DNA of 64,000 nucleotides from Acridotheres tristis (lineage: Eukaryota; Chordata; Aves; Passeriformes; Sturnidae), in NCBI GenBank assembly GCA_037013685.1, contig CM072886.1, forward strand, positions 2,666,001 through 2,730,000, given 5' to 3'. The position numbers and the translations under genes were made by a program. Below, in pieces: positions 1-13,290 of the stretch; positions within the stretch are counted from its first letter, which is position 1, and each line of letters begins with the position of its first letter. The notes under the pieces were generated by a model. That model ran no database searches. It saw only the letters and a list, made by a program, of their open reading frames with translations, and was not told where the DNA came from.

Positions 1-2523
1 GCTGGAAACTGAAGTGAGAAATGCAGCTGGATCAGGATTTTTGCTGTTCAAAAGTACATTCTGACTTGCAGACATCAGTAATGCCATAAAAAGATTAACA
101 GCACCATGGATAGGGCTTGAGGGAAATAAGCTGCAAACACAAAGTTGCTGAAGACTCACAATTTAATTGAAAGTGACTTTCTTACAAAATGAATTAGTGA
201 CACTCTGTCCTGCAGCTCTGGGTCTCAGAGCGACTTATCCAATTTTCACGGAAATAAAAGAAATTTGAGCAAAAAAAATCATATTAAAAATACAGCCTCG
301 TGATTTTTATCAATTATACAAGTGATTTTAAAGATGAAAAAGTTCATTTAAGCCATCTAAGCGAGTCTGTTAAGAAGTAAACTAATTAGTAAGGCCATGT
401 CTAATCAATGCTTGTTTTCTCAGTGAGATGAGCCACAGCACAGGGTTACTTTTCCAGGCTGTTAAGAGCTGTGGAATTTCCTAGGAAGAAACTCTTGGGT
501 GTGCCAAGGCTTCCTACCTTTGTCCTCAGAGGTGTTTCCAGGCTGTGAAAGGCACCCCCACATATTCACAAACCCTGTGGCATCTGAGAATTTCTGAAAG
601 GTGCTCGAGCAGCTGAACAAGGTGAGCAAACCTTCTCCTGCTTCTCAATACAAAGGGCAAGTGCTTGGGCTGCTTGAAGTCTCATCACCCACGAGTGACA
701 CTCAGCCCTGGTGTCTCCCAAAGGCCACGTGCTCAGAGAACTGGAATTGCTGTTTTTTTGGGATTTTTTTCCCCTTGGAGTTTGGCAGTGGGCTTTGTGC
801 TGTCAGATGCCACAACAAGCATGAGGGTGACTGCCAGGCTTGAGCAGTGTAAAGTGCAAAATGTGCAAAAAGTGGCAGCTGTGTAATTTGTTTAATTTCC
901 TCAGAAGTAACTCACGACCTCCAAGCAAGGCACTCCCTATTCCGTGCCGAGGTGTGCTCACTTCCCTGTGAAATTCAGAGCCAGAAACCAGCCCAGTTCT
1001 TCTGAAATGCTCCCTTTGAAAGCAGAATAACACAGATACTTCTAAGTTCTTTCATCTTCAGTGAAAGCACTAAGTAATTGTCTTTTTTTTTTCCTCCCTC
1101 TGGTTTGGTGACAGGGATTCAGTTCAGTAGAAGAATAATCTTGCCCCATGAGAAGTCCAATGAAAAATTCTTAATCAGATCTGCTGATTACAGCAGAGGT
1201 CAATCACACAGACACTTTTTGAGGAGTTGAAAAGTTTATAAGTGGGGTATTCTTTCGTAAGCACAGCACTTCACTTTACTGCTCTGTTTCCCCTTTAATT
1301 GCCAGCGTTTCTCTTGACATGTTTTCACTCCAGCCCATGTCTACTTTAACAAGTCCTGCAGCTCTGGAGAGTGAAACTCTGTTGAGCAAAATAATTAGTG
1401 TTGAGGAGTCAGTGTTCACAATATGTGCTTTTCAAAAGGTTTTATATTGAATTACCCATCCTACTGCCCACTGGCATTTTACATGTTTGTCAGAAGTGCA
1501 TCTTCCAGGTAATTTGCACCCACAAGAAATTCAGGTGATTTGCTCTGGTATGGCTCTATGATGTGAAAAGACAGTGTGGAAACCATGGAGAATTGAGAGA
1601 ATCACTTCCAGAGTAAATTCTGATCTGTAAATAATGTCTGATTAATTTTTAGGCAGCTAAAATCTGCTACTTTTAAACTATAACTGTTTAACCCGAGAAA
1701 ATTCAGATCCACAGGATACAAGATCATCATGACCAACTTGGCAGCAAAAAAGAACTCACAGCAACAACTTTCTGCTACCAGAGAGAAGGTAAAAAGTCTG
1801 AAAACACAGAGAGGACATTGGTCTTCCTCACTCACAGTTATCATATCAAGCAAAAAAAGAAAGCAAAGGGTAACAGTATGGTCACTATTTTATTCTCTGA
1901 TGGGAAATTTGGTATAAGATTAAAATTCCCATCTTATTATTGTGGTGCACCTCAGTCCAAGGAGGTCACCACACCTTTCAAGTGAAGGCTGGAATTTTCT
2001 CAAGCAATTTTGCAAAGCTGCTGCTTTTCAGTTATTGAACTGTGGGGTCCTTTTTTGTCCCTGCAGCTCAATGCTGCAAGGATTTTAATTTCTGAAATAA
2101 GTTCCACTGTCAGAAGCACCAAGTCTGACTGCTTGTATACACCAAATGGCACATTTAATTCAAAAAGCTGCATTTATGAAACATGCTTTACCCTTTAAAA
2201 AGGAGAACCAGCTTAAGGATTATCAACTGAACTTCCAAGAGCTAAGATGGTCCCTGAAAGTTTTCCTTGAGGAATTACCTTGAGAGTGGTAGCACAGCCT
2301 CATCAACAGTTTTATACACATCCCTCTTTTTCTCTTGGGGTAGATGAATTTGTCTTTGGATCCTCGAGGTATTAAAGATCCAAGAGGACTGAGCAGATTA
2401 TGAGTTTCCCAGTGACATGCAGTACTGGAATGTCCAGTGGTGACCTCACAGACCACAGCATCCCTGCCAAAGAAGGCCAACATGCCAGGCTGCAGGGGCT
2501 CAGATATCTTAGAGCCAGTCTGC
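1..2523. other. anonymous non-coding stretch
   Basis: No repeat family, RNA gene or exon is recognisable here. Open frames are all under about 125 codons, overlap on opposite strands and show no domain. The only low-complexity feature noted is a short T-run near 1083. Confidence 0.6.
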
Positions 2524-2755
2524 AGGAGGGGAGGTTTAGATTTGATGTGAAGAAATTCCTCCCTGGGAGGGTGGGAACCTGCCACAGGGTGCCCAGAGAA
2601 GCTGTGGCTGCCCCTGGATCCCTGGAAGTGTCCAAGGCCAGGCTGGACAGGGCTTGGAGCAGCCTGGGATGGTGGAAAACGTCCCTGCCCATGGCAGGGA
2701 ATGGAACTGGATGATCTCTAAGGTACCTTTCAACCTAAACCATTCTGTGATTTTA
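2524..2755 (+). mobile_element. CR1 LINE, 3' fragment
   Basis: This is the 3' end of a 5'-truncated CR1 retrotransposon. It begins in the stretch equivalent to 'gaggtttagattggatgttagg', runs through 'gtgcccagagaagctgtggc', 'tccaaggccaggctgga' and 'cctgcccatggcaggg', and finishes at 'aaccattctgtgatttt'. Only one octamer-like unit remains at the tail. No reverse transcriptase coding sequence is left, so it cannot move. Confidence 0.93.
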
Positions 2756-5233
2756 CAATCTTGATGCTCTAGAAAGACAGATTTTCTTCCCAGCTGCCTT
2801 GTAACTGTATCTGCAAAAAGAAAAATCTACATGTGCCTTTTGAAACATCTGAGAACATGCAGAGAGTCTCAATGCAATGAGGTCAAATTAAGTTTTGTAC
2901 TGGTTAAACTCACCTGTGTCTATCAGAAGAAAGTCACATTACCCAAAGCCTCCAGCCTAGACAACAAATTTTTAGCAGAGTGTTCTGGGAAAGTCTTTTG
3001 GAAGAGCCTTTGTCAGGCTTGTATCTCAGTAGCACCAAAAACCTCCCCCCTGGCTGAGCCAGACCTTTTCTCACAGTGATCAGAGGCATCACTTTCCTTT
3101 TTGCTTGGCCAACTACAATACCCAAACTAACACCATCTTCTCATCTTTTTGCATGATCCTTCTCATTCCATCAAATATCAATCACTTGTCTCCTCCAGTG
3201 TCAAGAAATAAACACAGCAGAGCAGCCAAACGTAATTTAAGTGGGAAGTTTTCTATAGAGATAGGCAGGAACAGAATGTCTGAAAAAAAAAATTAAAAAC
3301 CTAAACTCATACCTCAGAGTCATCGAAAAAAAAGCGAAGGACTTCAGCTGGAGAACCTGGATGTGATTTTTCTCTCCCCTCTAGGCACAGCCTCCTGGTT
3401 TTGCCTTGCACCTGAACCTCTCTGTAGCAAGGTGGTCCTAATCAGGCATTGTTCCCTGATTATTCTTAATGAATGTGTTGAATGATTATCAGCAAAGACC
3501 TGTAATTAGCAAATAGGGATTTTAAAGTTATCTTCCAATAGACTCCTGGGTGCCTATTGCCTGAGGTGTTCCAAACAAGTGCACTGACAATTCTGCCTCT
3601 CCTGAAGTTGCTCACAGACCTGTAGACGTGGTTTCTCTCCAATTCCCACTAAAATCCCCAGCAAAGGTAACCCCGTGTAGCTACTGCCAGCCCTATTCCA
3701 CCTGCAATGAGAACCAGTTATTTTCCTCGTTTTCCTTGTGCTCACCCACTCACCAGTGTCCCTTCTCTCTCTGCTTTTTATCATCACAAACACTTCCCAA
3801 GGACAGAGCCTGTTTTTAATTCTGGGCTCACACAACAGGATCACAATCCATGCTGAAGTTTCACAGATATTATAATAATCAATAGCAACCACACCAGACA
3901 TGGATTTCTGGTGAGTGAGTCAAGCAGTGCATGTCCTCACAGTGATATTTTGCATATAAAGGAAAAGCTTAATGGAGTAGAAAACACATCCAGATTAACA
4001 GTGTCGAAAGCAAGGTAATGCTTATCTGGGATCCAAACCTGTACCAAGTTTGACTTTGAAAGAAGTTAAATTCATCCTCTAACTATCAAGGCTTGCAGCA
4101 GATTCCACACTGTCCCTGGGAACACATTGTCAATTTACTGTTCTGACAGATGATCGTGAGGATGAGGAAATGATCCAGAAAAGTGGCATTGATTTTGAGG
4201 AGCAGAAAAATTTGCCAGTCATTGCTTGTTGCTAAGCTGCAACAACAACAACAAAAAAAGCCTCCATCAGCTCTCAGGGTGTCAGTCACAAATATCAATG
4301 AGATGTGGTATTTACAGTGTTTGTGCAAGGCCCAGGGAACGATTGAGACTGCATCCTGCACTTAGAGCAATTTGGATGGGACCTTAAATACCAGGAAGCT
4401 CCTCGCTCGGTTTCACCTGTGTGATGTTTTATTCTGGGCAATTGGTGCTTTTCATTTACAGGCTGTGATCCATTTATAAAAATGCAGGGCAGATATTTTA
4501 GAGAAAGAGAAAACTACATGGCTTGAACAATAGACTTAGACTGCAAGCAGGTGTTTGTCAGATCCTCCTCTTAAATATCACATGCCTTTAAAGCATAAGA
4601 TCTCAACTCCCAGCCTGGAATTTGTTAACTAGAGCTGGACAGTAGAGCTGCAGCCAGAATAAACAATGTTTTATGGCAAGCCTGTGCAAAGAACCAGCCT
4701 CAGTGGTCTGTTCTTCCTTCCTTGTTCTAAATATTATCCATCTAGAACAAAATCCAGCTGATGACTTTTCCCTACACTCTATATGTCCTCTGAAAATCTG
4801 ATGCAAGACACACAAATTTCCACACAGAAAATTTCCACTTGCTTTGTGTCCAGGGGAGGGAGAGAGTGAGCACAAAACTTTTTACCCTTTCACAGAAAAA
4901 TCCCTTGGTAGTAGCAGGGAAGGTATCAGAGTAAATAGTGCACTGCTCCTTTATACTTTATACCATTTTATCCAGCTCCTTTTTACCCAGTCTGCACAGA
5001 GTGCCCAAGGTCAACAAGTGATTTACCAGTATAATGGCCTTAATTGCATGAATAATATGAGTATTGCAATATGAATAAACATATAAATCCACAGGTAGAA
5101 GCTTTTTTTTTTTTTTACAGACTTCATGCAAACACCTTGCTATATGTAATAAACACTCTTCACCATGACTAATAGTTTGCAGAAAAAATTTGAAGCATAA
5201 AGCTCAGAACAATGAGAGAAAAGCTTCCCTGCA
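2756..5233. other. anonymous non-coding stretch
   Basis: No gene or repeat family is recognised. A T14 run followed by ACAG at 5103-5120 looks like a splice acceptor on the plus strand, but no coding frame follows it, because the next 300 bases run into the TTTC microsatellite. Confidence 0.55.
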
Positions 5234-5449
<216 letters not shown>

Positions 5450-5808
5450 ACACCTCTCACCCCTAGTTTTGCACACAGTATTTTTCACAGAGGTCAATAA
5501 TACTGATAAACAAAGTAAGGAGTGGAAATTAAGTACAAACCTGTCAGGTGATTAATTCATTCCTTAAGCAAATCAGAGGCTGCACAGATTATGAGATGAC
5601 AAAGCATTATTTCCAGGCGTCCTAACATTCAATCACGATCTCTTTCCTTCCTAATTTCATTCAAAGGTCTCATTTCTCACTCCTCTTCCAACACTGTCAG
5701 ATTAAGGGCCAAAATAAAAACCTTCAGCTCCCAGATTCACTTCTTTTATAAGCACCCACCTGCAAGAAACAGGAGCTTTTATAATGTGTCAAAGGCCTCA
5801 CTTAAAAA
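5450..5808. other. anonymous stretch between microsatellite and CR1
   Basis: Nothing is recognised in this AT-rich stretch. Confidence 0.5.
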
Positions 5809-6010
5809 TCACAGAATCAGGGAATTATTTGTGTTGGAAAAGACCACTAAGATAACCAAATCCAACCATTAAGGCAGAAATGACAAGGCCACCACTAAAC
5901 CATGTCCCCAAGTGCCACATCTTTTAAATCCCTCCAGGGATGGTGACTCTGCTACCTCCCTGGGCTGTGCCAGGGCTTGACCCCTCTTTTGGTGAGAAAT
6001 TTTCAATTTC
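5809..6010 (-). mobile_element. CR1 LINE, 3' fragment (older type)
   Basis: Read on the plus strand it starts with the reversed tail 'tcacagaatcaggga'. It continues through 'accaccactaaaccatgtcccc', 'aagtgccacatcttt' and 'ccctccagggatggtgac', then fades at 'gtgagaaatttt'. The 'cactaaaccatgtccc' wording matches a different CR1 subtype from the 'ctgcccatggcaggg' copies nearby and is more diverged. The element is 5'-truncated and non-coding. Confidence 0.88.
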
Positions 6011-6689
6011 CACTGGGTTTATCACTGGGAGAAGAGACTGACCCCCGTGTGGCTACAACCTCCTTTAAGGGAGTTGTAGAGAATGATAAATAACATGGAG
6101 GAGGAGGATACAGACTCAAACAAAAATTACAGAAATAGTTTGATCTCCACCCACTGTAGCAATGAATACACCTTGAAAGGGAAGCAACAGCAAAAAAGAA
6201 AACAAACCCAAACCCAAATTGAAGCACTTCAGCTTGACAAAAATAAGAAAGTTCAAGTTCTGAAGGCGGAATTCTAACAGCATGGAAAAGACTGTTTTTT
6301 TCCTCGTAAGAGGATAAAACCAAGCTACCTAAAGAAACAAGCCTGGAGCAAATATCATGTATTACCAACAGATTTAAAGTCCTCTCTTCCTTTCCTCCCA
6401 GGCACCCTGTGTATCATGCATGTAAAATGCATGAGGCATTTTGCCATCTGCATTGTGAGCAAGAACAAGGAGTTGCGAACTGATTGTTCCCCTGAAATCA
6501 GCACTGCTGAGGTTGCACCTTGAATCCTGTTGATGTCTTTACAAACAATTCCATGGGTGAGGGGATGGCTGTTAATGGCTTTGAAATGGGATTTAATGTG
6601 TGTACCAACTTTGGGCAGCAGGTTTGTTCCAGAGCCCGGACAGTTTGGCTCCTGAAACAGCCAAATGGGGCCGTACAACCCTGAACTTC
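6011..6689. other. anonymous stretch upstream of LTR
   Basis: No repeat or gene is identified. The 5' part of the LTR described next could begin in here, possibly at a TG near 6598, but its left boundary could not be fixed. Confidence 0.4.
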
Positions 6690-6989
6690 TGAATTTGGGG
6701 TAAAATGACAGGTTCTAGGGGGAATATGTGGCAGGAGGTTTGGGAAGGCTGCACCTTCCTGGTACCTCGGCCAGTGGGGGAAGGAATTTGGGATAAAAGG
6801 AGTTTGGGATAAAATGAATTTGGGGTAAAAGGAGTTTGGGATAAGAGGAGGCTGTGCCATCCAAAGCCTCGAGAGATAAAACCCCGCGGGCTGTGCCCAG
6901 TGGCCTCTCTCCCTTTATCCCAATAAAGCTGCAGGACTCCTCTGTCTCCTTTATGGACACTGGCTGTTCCCAGTGCGATTTTCCCTACA
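6690..6989 (+). mobile_element. probable solo LTR of an endogenous retrovirus
   Basis: The segment has the layout of a retroviral LTR. An upstream part carries a short tandem repeat (6782-6846 plus an outlying unit at 6692). A TATA-like 'gataaaacc' lies near 6877, and a polyadenylation signal AATAAA with the downstream text 'gctgcaggactcctctg' lies near 6921. A possible CA end sits at 6988-6989. No coding region or second LTR is adjacent, so a solo LTR is likely. The left boundary and target-site duplication were not found, so the family is not named. Confidence 0.5.
6782..6846 (+). repeat. 16-17 bp tandem repeat inside the LTR
   Basis: Four imperfect copies of a unit like 'ggagtttgggataaaa' lie head to tail. 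A fifth related unit, 'gaatttggggtaaaa', is found about 90 bases upstream. The position, upstream of the TATA-like and polyadenylation signals, is where repeated enhancer units occur in the U3 part of many LTRs. An enhancer role here is inference. Confidence 0.8.
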
Positions 6990-7023
6990 CTGTGATTTGT
7001 TTGGGCCCCTCATGACAATACAG

Positions 7024-7495
7024 ACATTGAGGGGCTGGAGTGTGTCCAGAGAAGGGAGCAGAGCTGGGGAAGGCTCTGGAGCACCAGGAGAGGCTGAGGG
7101 AGCTGGAAAGGGGCTCAGCCTGGAGAAAAGGAGGCTCAGGGGGGACCCTGTGGCTCTGCACAACTCCCTGACAGGAGGGGACAGATGGGAGGGTTTGGGC
7201 TCTGCTCCCAGGGAACGGGGAGAGGATGAGAGGGAATGGCTTCAAGTTGCACCAGGAGAGGTTTAGATTGGATATTAGGGAAAATTTCTTCCTGGAAAGA
7301 GTTGTCAAGCATTGGCACAGGTCCAGGGAAGTGGTGGAATTACCATCCCTGGAAGTACTCAAAGAATTGTGTCCATGTGGCACTTGAGAAGAGATTTTAG
7401 TAGTGAACCTGGTGGTGCTGGTTAATGGTTGAACTCAGTGATCTTCGTGGTCTTTTCCCAACTTAATGATTGATTCTGTGATTCTGTGATTCTTT
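7024..7495 (+). mobile_element. CR1 LINE, long 3' fragment
   Basis: One of the longest CR1 pieces in the window. It starts at 'ttgaggggctggagtgtgtccagagaaggg' (in parts), passes through 'ctggagaaaaggaggctcag' and 'gagagggaatggcttcaag', then 'gtttagattggatattaggg' and 'gtggtggaattaccatccc'. It ends in several ATTCTGTG octamers at 7466-7495. The text near the 3' end ('ggttgaactcagtgatcttcg', 'tcttttcccaacttaatg') is that of the older CR1 subtype. It includes the extreme 3' end of ORF2 sequence, but the frame is broken. Confidence 0.95.
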
Positions 7496-8597
7496 GTTTC
7501 TATGAGCTGAGGGCAGTTTTTCACTGAATGGGGCCCTCTAGGAACTGCCCCACTCCCATCACCTGTTTTTCTCCTCCAGCCAAACTGGATTGCCTTGTCC
7601 TTATCTGCCTTCCCTCCTTCCCTCCTGTCTCTCCACAAGAACTGCACAGCTCCAGCACAGGCACAGAGCAGGAGGGAGAGGTGATGAAACAAGTCAAAGC
7701 TCTCAGCTGAGCTCAACAATAAAACTTGCATGAACTCAGAGCCAAAGCTTTTGTTTTTCATGAAACCAAGAGCAGGAGAGGGACTGAACTCCCCCGCCTT
7801 GTTTTTATTCCTGCTCAGAGAGACAGAAATGTCCACACATCAATAGAGTTAAAAGGCAAGATTGTAAGAACCAGATGTTGGGATATTTTTGGATGCAATC
7901 ATGGATCAGGCCACAGTGCTTAACAGCTCCTGTCCAAAGCTAATTTTTGAGGGGACAGAGTGCACATCATGCACGTGTTTGCTGGCTCTGTGCCGAGCCC
8001 TGCACAGTGCACAGAGCCAGAGCTTTTGTCAAATTGGTTTGGCTGGTTGGGTTTACTTAGTTTAAATCCTCCTATTAAAGCTCACAGTGAATTGCATTTT
8101 TACTGCAGAATTATACCAAAAAGCATGCAAAGAAAATAATTTAGCTATCCAGGAGGGCGATTTCTCAGTTTTGTTCAGTGATTGGTTTTATTTTTTCATA
8201 GAGATTACTGCCAGCTTATTTTCTCTTGCTCACTCTGAAGTTTTTAAGATGTTTTCAAGTAGGGATAACATTCCTGCTGCTATTTTGGCTTTCCTTTTTT
8301 GAGATGAAAGCAGCATAAAGGACATAAATGTTTCCCTTGTTTCATTCATGAGAAATCACAGCGAATTCACCTGTGGGACCCATCTTTCTTGGCAACCCCA
8401 AATCTATCATGGGGACAGATGCACTAGGAACAGTTTTGCACTTGATTTACATTTCCTGAACTCATTTTAGCAAAGCAATTCCTCTGGGGCCCTAAGGGTG
8501 TGGAAGATGGGGAGCTCACCTTGACTTTAAGAAGAACCAGACGCTCCCATCTCTGCTTAGGAGATGTAGGTTTGGAAAAGAGAGGAAAGAAGGAGAA
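7496..8597. other. anonymous non-coding stretch
   Basis: Nothing recognised. The largest open frame (minus strand, 7435-7836) runs into the CR1 tail and is a chance frame. Confidence 0.55.
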
Positions 8598-8725
8598 TCA
8601 AGGCCAGGTTGGACGAGGCTTGCAGCAGCCTGGGGTAGTGGAAGGTGTCTCTGCTCAGGGCAGGGGGCTGGAGCTGGATGGTCTTGGAAGTCTCTCCCAA
8701 CCCAAACCATTCTAGGACTCTATGA
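8598..8725 (+). mobile_element. CR1 LINE, short 3' fragment
   Basis: Recognised from 'tcaaggccaggttggac', 'cttgcagcagcctgggg', 'gtggaaggtgtctctgc' and 'cccaacccaaaccattct', followed by degenerate octamers to 8724. Only about 130 bases of the 3' untranslated end remain. Confidence 0.93.
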
Positions 8726-9858
8726 CAGAACAATTTTCCCACAAATGGAACCAGTTCTTAGGGTCCAAGTTATCTTGGGTGCTGCTGTGTGAAATCACTC
8801 TTCTGGAAAAGTCCTGACCCCTTTATCACATCTTGAACCACTCAGAAAGGAACTGCTTTCTAAATAACCTGCCTTATTTATCTGCCTGTTATTCAGTCCC
8901 TTTGCTCCTAAAGAAAATAACCCTGAAATGTTCAACAGTTGGGATTTCCAGACCTCAGCTACTATTGATTCTTGTCCTCCATGGCCCCATATCTTCAGAA
9001 GATAAACTTTTTTGCTTGAAGTTCCACTATGTCCTTTTATCCTTTTTTTTTTTTTTTAAATCTATTCTTTTTAAAAATGTTACTTTTCCTCCACATGCTG
9101 TTTTAGTAAAATTCCTTTCAAACATCCATCCTGTGAATAAAGGCTCGGTTTTCCCATGTCACATTGGAGAGTACAATCTGACCCAGAAGAGCTGTCACAA
9201 ACACTGAGGAGATGACTACAGGCTCCTGCCTGAGGATGATCCAACTGAATGGAAGATAATAGCTTCAACATGTCAATCATTGAGCCATTAGGACACCAAC
9301 TGTTGGGCAGAAATTAATGAGCCAGGCTTTAATTTGACATGGATAGAACTGACAAATGTTGTGACCATGGTATATCAGGGCTAAGAAAAAGTGTGCTACA
9401 GGATTCTTTCCTTTCAAGCCTTTTTAATGCTTTTATTCATAAAATGATTTGCAAACTGATTTAAGAGCAGAAAAAGAAATTTTTGCAGAGAAATTTAAGA
9501 TCAGGCTGGGCCATTATAAACCCTACAAGGAGAGGTGATAGAAGACCTAATAAACTATTGAATTTCAGGCAGCTGGATGTTTGCATTCAAGGCCTGAGCA
9601 TCTCTCACAGTCGAGGGGATGAGGCAGCTGTCCCCAAATGCAAATAAAAAGCATTGCCCCTGATTTATATAAATTGACAGCAACCCTGACCTAACCTCAC
9701 CTGCCAATTGCCACCAAAAGATTCTCCACATCCCCACGATTTGCCTTTCTCCCAGATGTGTGAATCATGGTTCTGCATTGGTACCAGCTCCATCACTGGC
9801 CACACTCTTGCTACACTGAAATTAAAAACAAACTCCCACTAAAATTTCCCCTGAAATT

Positions 9859-9859
<1 letters not shown>
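8726..9859. other. anonymous non-coding stretch
   Basis: Contains a T15 run at 9043-9057. No element or exon is recognised. Confidence 0.55.

Positions 9860-9895
<36 letters not shown>
9860..9895. repeat. CAAT microsatellite
   Basis: Nine perfect copies of CAAT, 36 bases, with no interruption. Confidence 0.98.
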
Positions 9896-9897
<2 letters not shown>

Positions 9898-12800
9898 CCA
9901 TTTCTGTCCTTTCACCACAGAAGTCGTTTTCTCATGATCCAGGATTTAATGGATGAGTTGGACTAGAGGCAGCAGCAGACCAGTGTGGGATTAGGGGTAG
10001 CTGGAAAGACTTTTCTTCCCCTTGGTCCTGAGATGTTCTGGGAGCTCCACTGGGCTCTTGAATGCAGAACAGAAAATCCTGATGGTTGAAAGGACCTAAA
10101 GGATTCCAACACCCTCTGAGACCTCCCTGTATCCTGTATCAAACTGACAGTGATGCTGTGCAGAGCTCTCAGCAATTTAGGTCAGAGCTGTTTCTAATCA
10201 CAACTCTCTCTTCAACTGGAAAGAGATTTGAATGAGTGAAACCCCATAAAAACCCCAAAGCTGCCCTAGGGGAGGCTAAAGATCAGACTCTAAGCACCTC
10301 ACTCAGCAGAAAGAGGGCCAACAAAATACTTGCTCCTGAAATGGAGATTATAAAAACATCTTTTGTACCAATGGGCTCCTGTTCAAAAACGTCAGTGAGG
10401 ACCAGAACCTGCCAGACCAGGGAAAACAGCATTAAAGGATGTGAAATCTGTATCTACATGATAAATTAGTGACACAAAGGATTCCCCAGCCCCGAGTCTC
10501 CTGTGATTTGAGATTCCACACTGGATTTTGCTAATAACTTATGTATCTTCTCAGTGCACCAGTGCTCCAAGGCAGCCTTCGCAGACGTGTCATATGGGCT
10601 CCCAAACATGTTGTGACTGCAAGGATTTTTATTTTGGCAGGACAGGCCTGGGGAGGGGAGAGGATGCTGCTGGAAAGAGAAATCCAACCCGTTCTCCTGT
10701 CAATACACTAATTAACAATTGGCAAGATTATGCTAAATACGACAGATCTTTAATTTTAACAAGATGTTCTTCATTAAGCAGGCTAATCAAACATGAGCAG
10801 CACCACGGGAGAAAGCACAGACAACCAAGGCAACACAACCATCTTCCCCTGCTCCCTTTTCTTTGCCAGGGTGATGCCAATCCTCAGCCCTGGGAGATGA
10901 TGAATTTTCCTCTCCTTTCTCCAGATAATGAGAAAGGAATGGTGAAGGAGAACCAGGATAGCTAAAGAAGGGAAGAAACTTACCTAGATTTAGTGGGTAA
11001 TTTACTGATTACTAAGAGACTTGTTTAAATTAAAAAAAAAAATTAAAAAAATTTTAAAAGGTAGGAAAAGAAAGGTACTGTTTAGTGTGCACATAGTTTT
11101 GCAAAATCTCAAGCACAAAAATAATTTTTTACTCAGTTTTTGCTCCTTCCAAATAGGAAAGGAAAAGAAAAAAAAATCATCCTGAAACAGAAAACTTTCC
11201 CTTCTAAGTTGAGTGCAACATAACATTTAGGTTTCAAGTCCTGTCCATTTTTTTAAAGTCTTAGAACTAATCATGAAAAGTAGCAAAGGATTTGTCCAAT
11301 CCAAATATTTTGGTTAAAATATTTTTATTGTCTTTGTAGTTTGAGTAATGACACTTCCAGATTCAAGGCAAAACAGTTCTGTGAAATGGATAAATTACAG
11401 GTTTTTGCTGCACAGCCTCTCTGGGAAGCCTTTTTAACTCCCTCACTGTCATCATGGGTGAAATATTTCTCTTTATACCCAATCAGAACCTTTCTTGCTT
11501 TAACTCACATCAGATTTCTCTCATCTTTCAATCAGCTCTGTTGTTTTCATTATTAATATTCATTTCTGCATCCTCCTGTGTTTCACTTAGAATTTCTGGT
11601 GTCAAAGGACACAAATGATCAAGCCAGAACTGCACTGGAGTTAAATCCATGTGTGCATCAAGTGGGGAAAAAAACCAAACAAAAAACAAGCCAGGACTTT
11701 TCAAAACTCAGCCATAAACCAGAATAAACTTCATTGCCAAATCTCAGTTTCTAATCTCAGGAGAGGGAAGAAAACTTGCAGCTGAGATCCTGTCTCTGAA
11801 GTTATCAAGAAGTGTGACTGAGATGTGTGAAGGCCACAGCTGTGAAGGGGAGCAAGAGCAGGGATAATGCAGATTATAAGTCAGAAATCCAAATAATGAT
11901 CAAGCTCCCCATCGAGCTCAGTTCACTCTGCACTGCCAGGTTTGGTAGTGGAGTCAGGCAAATGAAAGCTGGAAGACACACGGCTTTGCATCATTCATTT
12001 CTAAAGTACAAACTCAGGGGCATCCCTGAGGGGATTTAGCTCCGTTTCTGCCATGGAATTGTGGATGTTTTTTGGAAACTCTTCACGCTTCAGAGCTCTT
12101 CTCCCTCACCTGTACCATTCTAGGGCTGATTTTTCTATCTCAGCACAAGTTTGCCAATACTGTGGAGAAGAAAGCAGACAAACACCATTCATTTAGTGCC
12201 TGTGAGCATGAGACCAACTTTTCTCATGCTTAAAGCTATAACATGACAAAATGTTAACAGAGATGCAAGCACGGATTCCCACCTGGGATCTCTGAAGGAG
12301 AGTGTCGTATCAGAGAGGTACAAAGTGGACAGGTGATGACAACTCAGACTGGAATCTACAGTGCTTCAGCTAATGCTTCAGGCCATCCAGCCCACCCTGA
12401 AGGCTCTGACACCTCCCTGGTTTCCCAGGAGTTTTGTGACACTTGATCTTGGAGTCACTTCAGTGGGTTTTCATGGCTCTGAGCATCCGGCACCAAGTTC
12501 CTCACTTTGAAATCTTTTCCTACAAAGCAGGGTGAGCCATCTTCCACTGAAAGTTTCATTTGGGAGGTTTTACAGAGCTCAGCTGGAGGAGAATGAGCAA
12601 AAAATAATCCTTAGTTTATGAATTTTCACTCTGAGCACAGCAACTCCCTGTTCAAGCTGAGATTCTCATATTCTGTTGTTAAATCCGCGGCTTCAGAACC
12701 TGGCAGCAATTTGAGTTGCTGTTCTACACAAGTAGCCCTTAAATAATCTATCAAGACATTTGCACATCTAGAACGAATGACAGGCTTTCAAAAAAGGAAC

Positions 12801-13127
12801 AGGGAGCTTTAAAAACTCCCGATTACATTGTGCTCAGTATCAGCGTTATTCCCTTTGCTTTGTTTCTGTCCCATTCCATCACAAGTGAGCAGCATCCATT
12901 ATTAATCCATCTCTTTGGAGCCAGTCCCTGTGTGTCTCTGTCCCCCATTTGATCAGCCATCTGGAAAATGACAGTTTCTTGACAGCTTTAAAACATTTTC
13001 CTTTAAGCTGCAGCATTGTTCACATGCAGAGAGCACTTTTGACATGATGAGGGCTTTAGTAGAAGGCTTTGGTAGCAAACAGGGAAGAAAACATATGAAC
13101 AGTGATTAAAAGAATACAACAAACTGG
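9896..13127. other. anonymous non-coding stretch
   Basis: About 3.2 kb without a recognisable element. An A-rich patch with short T-runs lies at 11030-11060. The 145-codon frame at 10528-10965 has no domain, no biased composition and no splice context that would support it as coding. Confidence 0.55.
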
Positions 13128-13290
13128 AACACAAAACCTCACCAAAAAAACCCAAAGCAAACAAAACCAAAAGCAAAAGAAACCTCAAAACAAAACAACA
13201 GAAACCACCCAAAACAAAACCAAAAAAACCCAAACCAAACAAACCCCCCCAAACAAAACCACACAGAAACAAAAAAACCCAAATCATCAA
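13128..13290. repeat. A/C-only low-complexity tract
   Basis: Long runs of A punctuated by C pairs and triplets, with one C7 run near 13244. G and T are nearly absent from the plus strand. The reading frames it creates are artefacts of composition. Similar tracts occur at 44.0, 47.5, 48.1 and 51.7 kb. Confidence 0.9.

Noticed and set aside
4371..4395. CR1-like 'tttggatgggaccttaaa'
   Set aside because: About 18 bases only, with no flanking CR1 text on either side.
10078..10125. Possible CR1 scrap 'gttgaaaggacctaaagg'
   Set aside because: The match is too short and too diverged, and neither the tail nor the body continues.
10528..10965. 145-codon plus-strand open frame
   Set aside because: No recognisable domain, no splice or promoter context, and its length is expected by chance in 64 kb read in six frames.
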